Origin: Nymphaea colorata
Lineage: Eukaryota > Streptophyta > Magnoliopsida > Nymphaeales > Nymphaeaceae
NCBI RefSeq assembly: GCF_008831285.2
Contig: NC_045147.1
Coordinates: forward strand, 13,432,854 to 13,496,853
DNA: 64,000 bases
Direction: 5' to 3'
Position 1 is the stretch's first letter, and each line of letters starts with the position of its first letter. Positions 1 to 12,216 of the stretch are shown here, in pieces. Position numbers and translations under genes: made by a program. A model generated the notes under the pieces. The model saw only the letters and a list, made by a program, of their open reading frames with translations, did not search any database and was not told where the DNA came from.

Positions 1-3000
1 TTTCTTCTGATGCTGCTGACAGAAATGCAGTTGTACCATGTTCTTATCTATTGCTTGATTCAAACCAACTATGCTTTGCAATTTTGTTTAGTTGATTAAT
101 TCATTTGTTATGATTGACGACTTCCAAAGATCCATTCCTTGCTTTTGAAGCGGGGATAGAGTTTTCTCTTGCAATGCCCACATGCCATATCTTTTAATTG
201 TCTTAGTGGATTTCATAAATCTGAAATAGAAAAGTGTTATTGTTTATTTTTTCAAAATCCAAAAGATATTTGCAAACTTTACCGGATGGAACCATGTGGA
301 CATTCACGTGATGTATACATATAGAAGAAAATTTTCACATTCATTTGACTGAACTGCACTCAAGTATTTTAGCTGTGGGAGAACATAACATGGATTGTGG
401 CGGGTGCAATCAATCAGAACCATTTCCTTGGGAGAAATGAGTCTACAGTAAGCTTTATCAGTGGAATGTCTTGTTAGGCTGCCTAGTTTCAAGTGTCATT
501 GTAATGCTTTTATGATTCCTCTTTACACTTCCCATAACAAATTGCTCCTCCATCAACCCAATTTGCACCACCTCCCTTCTCCTTTTCATCTCATGTCAGG
601 CTATAGTGCTCAGTTCTTGATCCACATAGCATCATTTTTCTCCCTTCTCATGCTGCTCTACGATTTCATGTTATGCTGAAGTTGTTCTTTCTCCTCCTCA
701 CGACCCCTTTCCTACAAATTATGTTTTGAAGTTTTTTTTTTTTTTCCAAGTAAAATTGTCCATGTCTTCTTGTAAGGTTCCCTTGGGAACTTTTATTATT
801 TATCTGCTTGTCAATTCTTGGAGTTCTTCAAAGGCAACTTATGTTTTGGGCTAATTAACAATGTGCATGGGTTGGTCCTGAAGGTGTGTTTGATACACGG
901 CCAAAAGTACACCCTCATTCATGTTTCTCTGGACTTCTGTTTTGGGCATATCTTATTTTTCACGAAGTCTTAGATAAGGCTATCTGCCTCAAGTACTGCA
1001 AAATATTTTCCTTGATTCCTTGGTCGATATTTTATTTGTTGATCCATAGCCTGAGGTTTTGGGTGTGGTAAAATTAAAATTGTTTTGGCGGCTGTAAAGA
1101 GTAATTGTTTTAACGATTGTGGCATGTGGAGTTTGTTTGTCTTTCCATTTATATCATTACTTTTTAGGATTTTCCTATTATTTGAGTTTGTTGATGGTTG
1201 GGTTGGTGTTCTAGGGGCTGCTAATGATAGGAAGAGTAAGTTGGGGTAAGAAGCGGTAAGATCAGGATCAACTCGGGTCCAATTTCTCTGAAATGTTGTA
1301 GATTGTGCTGTGGCACTTGCCAAGCTGGTGGTCTCAACATGGTGGAGGCACGCTGTGAATGGAGTTTGCCAAACTGTTATCAGCTGCAGTTGACTTTCCT
1401 AGTTACACTGGTGTTTCTGCTGTATCTCCCTCAGGTTGCATGTTAGGCTTATCTGAATTTGTGAAGCATCAAGGTTGTTTTGTTGGCACAACTGTGACTG
1501 CGACTCTGAAGAATTATGATTGAGTCCTATAGGATAAATGGCAGTTCTAATCTTATAGATAGTTTAAGATTCTTTATAGCAATTGAGCGAACATGAATGT
1601 GATTCTTTTTGACGGTAAATTTTTATTTCGGCCAATTGTGTTTTCTGGTATCTCCTGTTGGAAAAAGTGAATGGTACTAGATGCAAGTATTTTTTTTTGT
1701 GAAAGTTTGGGAATTTCATTGTGCGGGGGTAATGTTACTCTGACAATACAAGATAATAATTTTAAGGGGTGCAAAAACCTGTTATACATCCATTAGATGG
1801 TCGTATCACTCAATGCTTGATGTAGGATGGCTAGTTTTAAGAATTTTGAAAAACTCAACATTTTAATAAGGCAAAGATTTAACCTGGAAACTAAAGAAGA
1901 ATGCATTAAAAGTTATGAAGGCCACCAATGCCCACATGTACATCTTGAAGTTTATTCGTATTCAATCGAGACGCCTGCTGGAGTGGTTCTTTGAATTTAT
2001 TAAGAAGCATTTACAGGAATGAGTGGAGAAAATAGTGAACAAAAGTGGTGCAGCCTGCAGAGGGAGCTCAAAACTACCCTACCGGGTTTTAAAACCTTTC
2101 CTGGTTGCATGAAACCACTGGAACACAATTCCCGTAGCTAACATCCAATCGCTCCGCTATCCTTTGCACGCTATTCTGACATCTTTACATGTTCGTTACA
2201 TCAAGGGACTGCAGGCTTCAGCGGCTCACCCATCTGTTGTGTATATAGAATTCTTCTGCGGCTCACAGCAAAACCTTTGAGGGTTCAGAAGTTGTATTGC
2301 GTTCAAATTTCTTCCTCGTTTGACAGCTCCAGAGCAATCTTTTCTGTTGGGTATAATCCACACGCAGGATTTACATTACACCTGTTAGCTGTAAATCCTT
2401 TCGAGAACGATTTATTCAGGGAATTGACTCGGAATTGAAACTAAGATCTTAGAGCCCGGATCTCTACCAGAGTGCCATTTGACAACACAGGCAGTTCTTC
2501 TGTCTGATGGAGTGGATCGAAGCATTCAGAACTATTACTCCAACACTATCCGAGCACTTTTCTTGGCCAAGAAAAAGAGCGTCAAGGATTACATAGACAG
2601 GGGCGCGTACTGTAATGAGCAGGTTCTAGTTTTATTATTTGCCGTCTGTATGTGTATCGTGCAGATGTTAGAATACGAGTTAAAATATGAGGACTTTACG
2701 TGTAAATCGGGCTGAATCGGCCAATTCAAATCGCATTGGGGATGACTTGTTTGGTTCATCAGTTGATATAAAAGGTGCATTTTTCTTGTTTTTAATTTAA
2801 TATAATAATTCTTTTGCCCATTTGACAATGTATTGCTGAATTTTAGGGCATTGATAAGAGCCATTTGTTATACGGACGGCTCTCATATGTTGGCATGTCA
2901 AAAGTGCCTTTTATTTTGAAAAAAAAACAAAAACAAACGCTTCTAACGTAGCAACACAGTCTTGAATCTGAATTCTGATTCCATTGACGCAACTTCCTAA

Positions 3001-4110
3001 CACATAGGTATTGGCTTCCTATACTAAAAGAAGGAAGGTGCGGTTTGCTGATAACATCAATGAGGTTGGACATACGCAAGCAATGGGACCAACATCGTCG
3101 CTTTAAACTAATCTAACTCTCATTTCCAAACTCATGAGAAAAATTGAGAAAAAAACAAAGATCCTCCACTTTGCGTAGCTATTGTGGCGGCTGAACCGAT
3201 CTTTTCTTCGTGTTCCTAAAAAGGCATTAGCTTTTAAGAGATCAACAAAGCGAGAAAGTGGAGGGCATGAATCAATCATGGTTGTCTGAATTTCTCGGTT
3301 ACGGGACAATCTTCTTCCACTAATCTCAAGAAACAGCACAAATAACAAAAATTTCTGATCATGGCTATACAGTTCTGTTGACAAATTCCAAGCATAGGTC
3401 TAAGGTCGAAGTTGGTGTACTGGAAAAGGTGATCTTTTGCGTTTTTCTGCCTCTTGGAAGTCATGACATGTCTTTTTATTTATTGCAGAACCAAGAATGA
3501 ACAAGGAAGAAGGCAATAGAAAAAAATCACTCCATCTTAGATTTTATAATTTAAATGGAACAATTGGTAAAGATAGGCCTCCGGTTCACGGACATTATAA
3601 ACCAAAAGTTGAGATCGTATCAGTAAGAGCAAAATGGAAAAGAACATTTCTTTCTGAAAGTTGAGGGTAAAAGGGTTTGATTCAAACCTATAAATTATGA
3701 TCCATCTCTAGATTTTACAAAGCTGAAGCTTTTGTGACTTGTGAAAGGGTGGGCGCAATCATCGCGTCTCATAAAGCTACTTGAGTGACCCTCTGTGTTT
3801 CCTTCCATCTTATATCTTTTAACCACGACACGATTTAAAATAGAAAAAGAAGATGTCAATTGGCATTTTAATATAATAACTTCCAGTTTCTAGATCCCAC
3901 CAATTGAGAGGAAGCGACAAACCAATTTGCCAGAAGCAACACATGCCTATGGTATTTTCTTATATCTTCCTCTCTCTGTTTCGTTCTTCTTTTGGCCCTT
4001 CTACAGCGTGCTTCGTAGTGCAGGACCTGATATAATAGGTCGGTTTAGATCACAAGAGTTTTTAAAGCCATAAAAAGTCTTTTAGGTCGTAAGGTACCGC
4101 AAGCTTCAGT
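1..4110. other. Spacer without a recognised gene
   Basis: AT-rich sequence with stop codons in all frames every few dozen codons. The longest plausible open stretch is on the + strand at about 2428-2715, which I cannot match to a family; part of it (to about 2623) could be an exon because it ends at a GAGCAG/GTTCTAG boundary. Homopolymer runs occur near 730-745 and 2920-2940. No RNA gene or transposon ends were recognised. Confidence 0.5.
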
Positions 4111-4114
4111 TCAA

Positions 4115-4171
4115 GTGTGTGTCAGCTGTGTGTGCGTGTGTGTGTGTCTCTCTCTCTCTCTATATATATAC

Positions 4172-4203
<32 letters not shown>

Positions 4204-4214
4204 ACACACACATA
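4115..4214. repeat. Compound microsatellite (GT)n(CT)n(TA)n(CA)n
   Basis: Four dinucleotide tracts follow one another without spacer: GT, then CT, then TA, then CA. The array is imperfect in the TA part. It lies in non-coding spacer. Confidence 0.9.
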
Positions 4215-6520
4215 TGAAAAATATTTTCCTTTTTCACTGCCAAGTTTTAGTGAAATCCAATTTCACCTTCTGAAGAGCCAAGTCTTGATACTGAAGACTA
4301 CTGGTAAAGCTAAAAAGTTTTTCCTGTTAGGCAAATATTGATGAATTCATCCAATGACTTAGATTAAATCGAAAGACTCCTAAAGCTGTGGTCGCTGCAG
4401 GATTCTTATGAAGAACCTATAAAAGATTACACAAGTTCATTCACACAAAGACAAAGCCAGTAGTTTTGTGCCTTTGCATTTGTTGATAAATCATAAAATG
4501 GCAAAAGTTTAAGATGCAAAGTGCTCTACTTCGTGCACAAGGGCTCAGAATCAGATTTCTCCTTCATCTGTTCAAAACAGCAAATGCAAGTGCCTTTAAT
4601 TCTTAATTTATCTGGTAAGTGGAAGATAAAAACGCTAGATGTTAGTATGAGAAAATCTCATTTATATATATAGAAGTGATGAAGCAAGCCCCAATAATCA
4701 GACCAAGCGGCTGCTTCCAAACTATTCAGCCACCTGAAGTGTCATGTGCATCCTTTCATCACTTCAGCCTCTTCTTCTTTTTAGCATCTTATAACACAAT
4801 TTACATTATTTCATCAAATTCCAAAACTATGTAAGTTCTTTCAATGCCACTGGACATTATTATTTTTCTTCTAAAATTCAGTGAAACTTGCCAATTGATG
4901 TCCTCATACTAAAAGGGGGGAAAATGACAAAAGAATATCATTAAAACAAATCTTTCAGTTTGTAGATTTTTGTAAAAGCTGAAGCCAAGAAAAATGCGCA
5001 CAATGAAGGGATACACATGTCGTCTTTCGATTAGCCGAACACAAACGAGAGGGACTCCACTCCTATTAGTGGGATCTTCTCTTTTGTGTATGTGTGTGTG
5101 TGTGTGTGCATGTGACTGGTAGGTTTGCACATTTGCACTTGCACTACCTTTAATAAAAGGGGCATGCAGTGAGAACCCTACCATGTTGTGAAGGCCTCCA
5201 GCTTAGCTACAGGCCTTCAAAAAGAACACATGCATTGACAACAGTCCCTTCACTGCACTTCCCAATCTGAACTTGGGAAAATTCTCAACATCACCAACAT
5301 TCTAAACTTAACTTCAAAACGAGGAACCGCATTTTCTGAAATATACATTTTGACATATGCCCCAGTTTTCTCTAGCAACTATTCCCAAACTACAAATCAC
5401 CTTTTGGCAAATTGGTTTCTTGAAGTCATTCATACTTTTGCCATCTTCTAGAATGTTAATGATAGTTTGTTAAACATGTGTTAATTTGGATTCAAAGGGG
5501 CAGAAGTAGAGAGGCAGGCTGTGATTTCTAATAAGGTCTGAGATTTCCTTCCAATTCATTTTGGAAAAGACATTTGTAGGGCTGAATCGGAAAATTCTGA
5601 AACATAATCCTTTTTTCTGAAGTCAAGCGCAAAATGTTGTCCTTAAACAGAAAGTTGCCCTGAATATGACCTGCAAGATGGGTCCTCCGGCAAACAACGA
5701 TATCTGGCCTGTTGCTTTTGTCGTGGTACAATTTCAGCCCTTGGATCTGCTACCCGGCACACTGAGGACCGTCCATATTTGGATGTTCTGTATGTTCGTG
5801 CCGCAATTCATGACCATATTGTGAATCTTCAGGGTTTATTCTCCTGGCCACCCACTTCTCTCTCTCTCTCCTCAATCTAGAAAAGTCATGAATTAGTGCA
5901 TCACTTTCTACTCAATTATTCTAAAAGTGTCCGCAGATTGTCTCAAGACCAGATATTCCTGTATCTACTGGTATAAACTCCATTGAGTTCTTAATTAAAG
6001 CCCTCGATTCAACTGAATCTCGTGAAATTGAACGACTCTATTAAATCAAGAAACCGGCTTCAACTCGGACAAGAGCTACGGTTCAAAAGTTGGCGAAAAT
6101 AGTGTTGCTTTGCAACGACTGCTTTTTTTTACTAGGGAAGACTTTCAGTTGGAGACTAATGAATTCTTTAAAGTTTAATCTAAAGATGCACTTACTCTTT
6201 TCTGAATTTCCAGATACATGGTAAAGATTTTGTGAAAATTAACCATGAAAAGAAAGCAATTCTTTTCTTGATGTAATTTAAGTTAAAAATCCGGTTAAAC
6301 CAGATTAGAATATGATAAGCTTAGTAGACAGAAAACGAAGTTACCTTTCCTTTTGTTCTTTGACATCTAAAAGACGATATTTTTTTGATATATACCAACA
6401 ACAACACATATTCCTCTTTGGTATGTCTTCAGAGATGCCCATGTTCCAGATGATGGAATTCAGAAATGTTCAGCCTTTTCCAGGATTAAGAGCAAAAAGT
6501 TGGTCCCTATGTGAAAATAT
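4215..6520. other. Spacer upstream of the NHL gene
   Basis: No recognised gene. A (TG)n tract lies at 5092-5109. One exon-like open stretch at about 5647-5833 (+) is listed separately. The rest is AT-rich with short chance frames. Confidence 0.5.
5647..5833 (+). CDS. Unrecognised exon-like open frame
   Basis: An open frame follows an acceptor-like TTAAACAG at 5643-5650 and ends at a possible donor CTTCAGG/GTTTAT near 5833. Its predicted peptide has a protein-like composition: a Cys-rich start (ACCFCRG) followed by a run of charged and aliphatic residues (EDRPYLDVLYVRAAIHDH). It has no start codon, so it would have to be an internal exon, and I see no partner exons nearby. I do not recognise the family. 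It may be a relic of a gene or chance. Confidence 0.15.
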
Positions 6521-6527
6521 TCCATCC

Positions 6528-6537
6528 TATTATAAAC
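6528..6537 (+). promoter_or_regulatory. Probable TATA box of the NHL gene
   Basis: TATTATAAAC lies about 130 bases before the ATG at 6666. A start of transcription about 30 bases downstream would give a leader of roughly 100 bases that includes a (CT)n tract. This supports translation from 6666 rather than from the upstream in-frame ATG at 6312, which would lie before the TATA box. Confidence 0.55.
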
Positions 6538-6620
6538 CCATCTCCTCATTCATCTTCCATACTGCATTGGCTCCATTGGTTTGTGTTTCTATCTCCAGCT
6601 TCCCTTCCACATCACCACCT

Positions 6621-6650
6621 TCTCTCTCTCTCTCTCTCTCTCCCTCTCTC
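6621..6650 (+). repeat. (CT)n tract in the NHL leader
   Basis: A CT-rich microsatellite ends 15 bases before the NHL start codon. Pyrimidine tracts of this kind are common in plant 5' leaders. Confidence 0.85.
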
Positions 6651-6665
6651 CTCCTCAACCAACCT

Positions 6666-7298
6666 ATGTCAGACTATTTCATAACATCCCCAAAGCCTTG
6701 CTCGAGCAAACAAATCAACCACAAGAAGCTATTCAAAAGATTGTCTCTCTTCTTCTCCTTGATTTTCTCCACAGTTATGATCGTCCTCCTTATTTGGTAT
6801 GCTGTTCATCCTTCCAAGCCCCAGTTTTCTCTGCAGGATGCTGTCATCTATCAGATGAACCTCTCAAGCGAGCACCTTCTTACCTCAGCCATGCAGGTCA
6901 CTCTGGTCTCCAAGAACCCCAACCAGAGAATTGGCATATATTATGACAAGCTTGGAGCCTATGCTTCCTATAAGGGGCAGCAGATCACCATGCAATCCTT
7001 CTTCCCTCCTTTCTACCAGGGCCATGAAGATGTCAATGTCTTATCTTCATGGTTGGCAGGAAACTTGGTCCCGGTATCGCCGTCTTTCGCCTATGACATG
7101 GGCACCGACCAGCCGGCGGGCGGGTTCCTATTGAATGTGAAGTTGGCCGGCAGAGTAAGATGGAAGGTGGCCACCTGGACTTCTGGTCACTATAATTTGG
7201 AGGTAAAGTGTGAAGCATTCATGGCTTACACCAAGTACAGTGCTTCTGGTAGCCCTGTCAGCTTGATGCCTGGTTCACAGTGCCATTCATCAGTTTGA
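6666..7298 (+). CDS. NHL1: NDR1/HIN1-like (NHL) membrane protein, LEA_2 domain
   Basis: Intronless gene for a 210-residue protein. Residues about 25-47 form one hydrophobic membrane segment after a short basic cytosolic tail, the usual NHL layout. The rest is a LEA_2 (late embryogenesis abundant, WHy-like) domain, with the family hallmarks VSKNPNQRIGIYYDKL at about residues 78-93, a YQGHEDV segment, and GRVRWKV near the C terminus. The layout and motifs closely resemble Arabidopsis NHL1/NHL12. NHL proteins sit in the plasma membrane or endomembranes and several are induced during pathogen response; the function here is inferred from family. An in-frame ATG at 6312 would add 118 low-complexity residues and is rejected because it precedes the likely TATA box at 6528. 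Possible poly(A) signals AATAAA and AATAAG lie at about 7424 and 7531. Confidence 0.9.
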   Translation: MSDYFITSPKPCSSKQINHKKLFKRLSLFFSLIFSTVMIVLLIWYAVHPSKPQFSLQDAVIYQMNLSSEHLLTSAMQVTLVSKNPNQRIGIYYDKLGAYASYKGQQITMQSFFPPFYQGHEDVNVLSSWLAGNLVPVSPSFAYDMGTDQPAGGFLLNVKLAGRVRWKVATWTSGHYNLEVKCEAFMAYTKYSASGSPVSLMPGSQCHSSV

Positions 7299-8832
7299 AG
7301 GACCAACAGTTGGCTTGTAGTTATTGGAATTAGCTCTTCTTAGTGATGCATGTATAGGGAATAGTTCAATATGTTCGTGTTAGAGTAAGGTTTTGATTGA
7401 GGAAAGGAGGGTTTTAGGGACTAAATAAACCAAAAAAGAGAAGTGGAAGATGAGGAGAGGAAAAAGAAAACCTTCCTTCACCTTGTTGACTAGACATCTA
7501 CTTGTGATTGTACACTTGATTGTATTTATAATAAGATGAAATTAAGCATATCTTAATCTTTGTGGAGATGGTGAAAAATTGGTGGTGGGAATTTAAAGAT
7601 AATTAGCAGTGTACCTTCATTTTCTCTAGGGAAATAGACTAAAGATGGCAAGTGACTGTTTTAGCTTAAAGTACTTAACAATTGAACAGTGTGGAATTTC
7701 AAATGAATCAGGTGGAGAGCAGAGAGGGGTGAGGAGGGGGCTCCATGCTACTTTTGATCTTTGTGTGATGATGAGATTCTGTAGCCGTGTAAATTAAAGC
7801 TCTTAGAATGACTCCTCAGTGCAGCAGCTTTCTTTTTACTTTGTTAGCAGGGAATCTGTTAATTTCTAACCTTTGCCTTTAATTATTGGGGGCTACTAGT
7901 GGAAACCCCATGGCCGCTCATGTTCATGTACCAACCACAAAATGAGGCCAGTTGCTGGAAAATATTGGAGTGGTGTAGCCCACCTAGTAGAGACCACCAA
8001 AGCCATGAAACCCCAAGTAACTTAAACAAGAAGAATCAATAATACAAATTGCATTTATATTCTGCAATTGGCAGATGTCTGAAAACATTGACAAAATGTC
8101 GGGAGACAATAGTCAGATGAACAAAAAACTGGCGAGAAAGCAACCAAACCCTCTGATAAGATAATATTTGCTCCAATCATGTGAAGGCCCGTGTAACAGA
8201 AAGATTAGATGCACTATCATTCTTTCTTATTGAGTAAGCACTCTATCTTGTTTCCAATGCCAAATCTTGCAATAGTTCATGCACTCAGCACTACCAAAGA
8301 TCATGTTTCTCTAGTAGGAGCATCAGAGATCATGAACTTATTTTTACTTTTTCCTTTGGGAACGTCAAAAGCTGCCATAGTTCTAAAGTCCAAAAACTTT
8401 CATCCAGTATAGATAGATTGCTGGCTAAGCTAATACACAAATTAATGAAGTTTAATTTGTACCTAAAGCAGCAACCAGAAAGGGACACTGAAGATCCTAT
8501 ACCTTGACACGTGAGGACAAAACCGTTTGTATTATACATGTGAAAAGATAAAAAGTATATCAACTTTCAAGCCTTGGCAATTATACAAAACAGCTAGTGT
8601 CGCCTTGTAAAGTGGTCACATATGGTCATGTCCCTACCTCGAACAAAAATCAGACTTAAAGGTGAAAAGCTTTCATCTAGTGGCCCACTTTTTTTCCTAT
8701 AATCTCAAGAGTGTGCCTCCCATTTTTCTTTATCTTCTTAATGCATCTTGTTTTTGTTGGCAGCTGCCGAAGCTGGGCCTTCGACCTAAATTTATTATCA
8801 TTTTAAAACTGTTTGAAATTTGGCACACTTTG

Positions 8833-8935
8833 CCCAAGGGGCATAGAGTTATCTGGTCCAGCTATGTAAAAAAGATGCACTACCAGTTCGATTCTCACAG
8901 ACACTATGTTTTTGTACTATATTAATCAAAACCTA
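8833..8935 (+). mobile_element. SINE relic, tRNA-derived
   Basis: The segment starts with CCCAAGGGGCATAG, shared in similar form with the SINEs at 41527 and 46399. It then has an A-box-like stretch and a B-box-like CCAGTTCGATTCTCAC at about 8883-8898, as in a tRNA-derived RNA polymerase III promoter. I see no poly(A) tail and no clear target-site duplication, so this is probably an old, damaged copy. Confidence 0.5.
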
Positions 8936-9108
8936 TCGAGATGAAGGTACACTATCTCTTCATCAGACACTCATGTATGTTTTCAACGTGGGAAGTTGTA
9001 TCCTCTAGATCACCTAGAAACTTGATATTCGTACGATCCCATTTCTATAAAACTAATTACCCCTGATCATAACCATCGTTTCTCGAAGGTTCACATGAAA
9101 AAAACAAA

Positions 9109-9253
9109 ACCAAAAGTGAACTTTGTTTTCGAAATATTTGGCAAAAGTTGGGACATTGTTTGAATTGAAAATAACTTCTAACCAAAAGTGAACTTTGCTT
9201 TGGAAATATTTGGCAAAAGTTGGGACATTGGTTTGAATGGAAAATAATTTCTT
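9109..9253. repeat. 72-bp tandem duplication
   Basis: Two adjacent copies, 9109-9180 and 9181-9253, both start ACCAAAAGTGAACTTTG and differ at only a handful of positions. The copies are non-coding as far as I can see. Confidence 0.9.
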
Positions 9254-10444
9254 GTAAGAAACATAAGGTGTACAAGACAAGTATAAAAAGATATATAGCG
9301 ACCTGCTCCAACAACTGCAGAAAGAAGTCATGACTGATAGTTGGCATTCTTCCTGCGCATCTATGGCCGCCGGATTTGGCTTTGGGTGGTCCAAGATGAA
9401 GTTGGTCTGAAGGAGATAATTCGGGACAGAGGAAAAGGTAATGGGACTGATTGGACCCATGGTTCAGGCGAGGCAGTCTTGTCTTATCCCAGGGCCTACC
9501 TTGTAAAAGCCAAACCCTGAGCGGGCCGGGGATCAAGCGTAGTGGAATCAAAGATAGATACAAGAGCGAGCACGCAAATGGAGAAAGCTGATTTGAAGTG
9601 CAACAGAGATTGAGCCAGGAAGAAGGAAGAAACTGGAAACACGGCAAATCATAGATTTAGAGAGAGAGAAAAAGTTTTGAGTTGATATTTAGGCCAGTAG
9701 GTCCCGTTGCCACTTTGGTGAAGGCATTTTGATCTCCACTAATTAACTTTTTGGCATTGATCAGAACTGAAAAATCACACTTTCTTTCAACAATTCATAA
9801 AAATTCAAATATTTTTCTCTTTCCCATGACGGATAAACGAAAATTGGAGTTCTAGAAAAATTAAAATAAAGATTGGTAACAGCATTATGCTTACTGGTAA
9901 GATTGGAAACTGCAAATTCTCCTTTCCTTGTGATCTTCGTCTAATTATCAACCTGTAATCGATGTCATCCTGCAGGAACCAATGAAGATATGGATAAGTG
10001 GTGAGAGTAGTTTGAAGGGGCCAGTAGTGAAGGTAAAAAGGATGATGATGATGTTCATGAGCAGTGGTTCTAGTTTTTGGGATGATTGATTTACACGCAC
10101 CTGAAAGTCCTGCAAGTTGCTCAGCTCCATACGGCACTTTGTTGAGTCTATGGCGAATTAAAGGTGTGGTGGTGGGGCAAAGAGAGAGATGGGTCTAATC
10201 ATGAGGGGGTTTGTGTTTGTAGGTGCTTGGCATGTTGCCATAGACTCCTTATTCCCCATACCCACCATTTCCTGCCAAGCAAATTCTATTGAATTTCATC
10301 CTTCTGTCTTTCATCCTTATCTCGCTGTCGTGAACCACAATTCCATCCAATCTGTGCGGTCGCACGCACACACACATATCCAATTCATTGCAAACTCATA
10401 TTTGCAAATTGGATGCAACATACATCAAGGACAAAATCATATAA

Positions 10445-10449
10445 CACAC

Positions 10450-10496
<47 letters not shown>
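10445..10496. repeat. (CA)(TA)(TG)n microsatellite
   Basis: A short CA and TA tract runs into about 18 TG units. Confidence 0.9.
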
Positions 10497-10497
<1 letters not shown>

Positions 10498-11639
10498 TAT
10501 TCCCACAAGTTTAGCGGAAAATACATATTAAGTCAAACATTTTCTTCACGCATTGATATGTCATTTGAGCAGTTAAGTTAAAAAAAAATGATGGTTCATA
10601 TAACAAAAACTCCAACTTTAGAAATAAACCTAAACTGAAGCATGTTGTGATAATAAATGTATTTGGACATTCAAATTAAGTTAAAAAAGTGTTCATATGT
10701 GTGATTTGAGGTGTCCGTTTTGTTTTTGGCGAACTCTCTAGTTGCTTGAGCTTAACTTTCCTTGGTGCTGTCCTCGTTAGGCTTGGTGGTCGAAGCTCGA
10801 CCTCAATTTGGAGAACTACCTGAGCCTGACATTCTTTTTCCCTTTTCTCTTTCGTTTTTTTCCGTAATTTCAAGCAAAGCAGTAACGCAGATTATTTGTA
10901 ATATTTGATATCCACTTGCTTCTAAAGTTACACAGGGTGCAAGCCCTGCCCTCACAAGGAAGCACATTTCACGGTTTACAGGAGCCTAGCAAGAAACTTT
11001 TGGTTGAGGGGCACTAGCAACCTAACGTTATCCATACCGCAGTTACTGAGCCATGAAATTTTGATTGAGGTTCACTAACCGGTTTCTGGCTTACTAGAAT
11101 GAGTGCTTACTGAGCACATACCTAAATCTGGTGTGGGCACTACATGTGGCTGGACCCAAGTCCAGCTCAGTCAAATATAAAAGATTTCAAGGGCTGGTGG
11201 CGCCAATGGCCCACACCAGTCACACAGTATCTCCCAGCAACCATAGTACCAGACTCGCTGCAATTCATCTGCAAGGGCATCAATTTTCAGCATCAGAACA
11301 TAGCATGCAAGGTAGCACACGTTTGCTCATCGCATGTGAAATAAACACAAACAATGGGTTATTATACAGCACACCCGCAACTGCAACCATATTTTGTGGA
11401 ACACATGCATTAAAAAATCAGCAAATGTTGGCTTTAGTATTGATCATTTCATGTTATCGTCCACTACCCAACTATTCCTACATCAGCAATATACAGTACA
11501 AAAGCATTTCAGCATGATTACATAATTGCAAGAAATTCATATGCCTCCTCAATTAGATGAGCGCAGGCGGTGTATAAATTTTGCTGCATGTCTAATCAGG
11601 AGAGATGTAAGCCAAAATAACTTACGTAGACAAATGAAG

Positions 11640-12216
11640 ACATGTTAAACCAAACACTTGATATAAATGAAGGCATCCGTTTCAGTGATTTCATGCTTCT
11701 CAACCATCAAAGTAAGCTTTATAATAACAAACTTTCCATAGAGTGGTGTTGTTCAGCTTCTGTAGTATGTGATGCCATCTAAATGCCGTGTAGCTACCCA
11801 CTTGCTCAAATATATCTAATCTCGTGGCGTTTTTCCCTTTGATATATATGTCAAAGACCCGCTCACCCGATTTAGTTAAAATGAGGGTCTATTTCAGTGA
11901 AATGTAACCATAGCATGTAATCTATTCGAGCATCCGCTCTCGGTATATATGCAGTACTTTCGTTCACGCCAACTATTGCTAATGCAGTTTGATACAAATG
12001 CCCTGAAAAATAGTCTGGTGCCTGCTTGGTCAGCACCTTGAATGGGGTTGCAGTTGAAAGTGGCCCAAGACGTACATTCCCTTGATAAAAGGGTGCATCA
12101 ATTTGCCAATCTCTACCAAAGTAATTTGTGTCATTAGTAAATCCAAGCCAATTCACTCTCTCTATATCCAGTAGTCTACTGGCTTCATCCTTCCCCAGTA
12201 GTCTCTCAATAATCAT
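11640..12216 (-). pseudogene. Relic of a malectin-like (di-glucose-binding) LRR protein gene
   Basis: Minus-strand frame 12216-11872 encodes a malectin-like segment: a YFGRDWQIDAPFYQG stretch, then LYQTALA, then MLWLHFTEIDP. This matches the second half of the malectin-like ectodomain of plant LRR proteins of the At3g05990/At1g24485 kind. The frame closes at a TAA just after DPHFN. The expected continuation (SGERVFDIYIKGKN, then SYTAFRWHH) is present immediately downstream but in another frame, consistent with one extra T in the run at about 11875-11878. A second frame change is likely near 11710-11720. Neither the N-terminal half of the domain nor the LRRs were found. A small chance remains that the shift is an assembly error, but missing flanking exons argue for a truncated pseudogene. 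Confidence 0.7.

Larger units (their letters stand above)
7300..11640. other. Spacer between the NHL gene and the malectin relic
   Basis: No intact gene recognised. It holds the NHL 3' untranslated region to about 7560, a SINE relic at about 8833-8935, a 72-bp tandem duplication at 9109-9253 and a GT microsatellite at 10445-10496. Open frames on the minus strand at 9057-9647 and 9805-10137 match nothing I know. Confidence 0.5.

Noticed and set aside
6312-6665. N-terminal extension of the NHL frame
   Set aside because: It precedes the TATA box, crosses the CT tract and is not part of the NHL family layout.
8883-8898. Possible tRNA genes at B-box-like sites (also 41579 and 46453)
   Set aside because: No cloverleaf with acceptor-stem pairing can be drawn; they fit SINEs better.
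9057-10137. Minus-strand frames of 110-196 codons
   Set aside because: They overlap a tandem repeat or lack recognisable motifs. A short first exon ending DFQ/GTGCGT near 10101 is possible but has no convincing partner.
11131-11517. 128-codon + frame
   Set aside because: No family match, no start context and AT-rich surroundings; probably chance.
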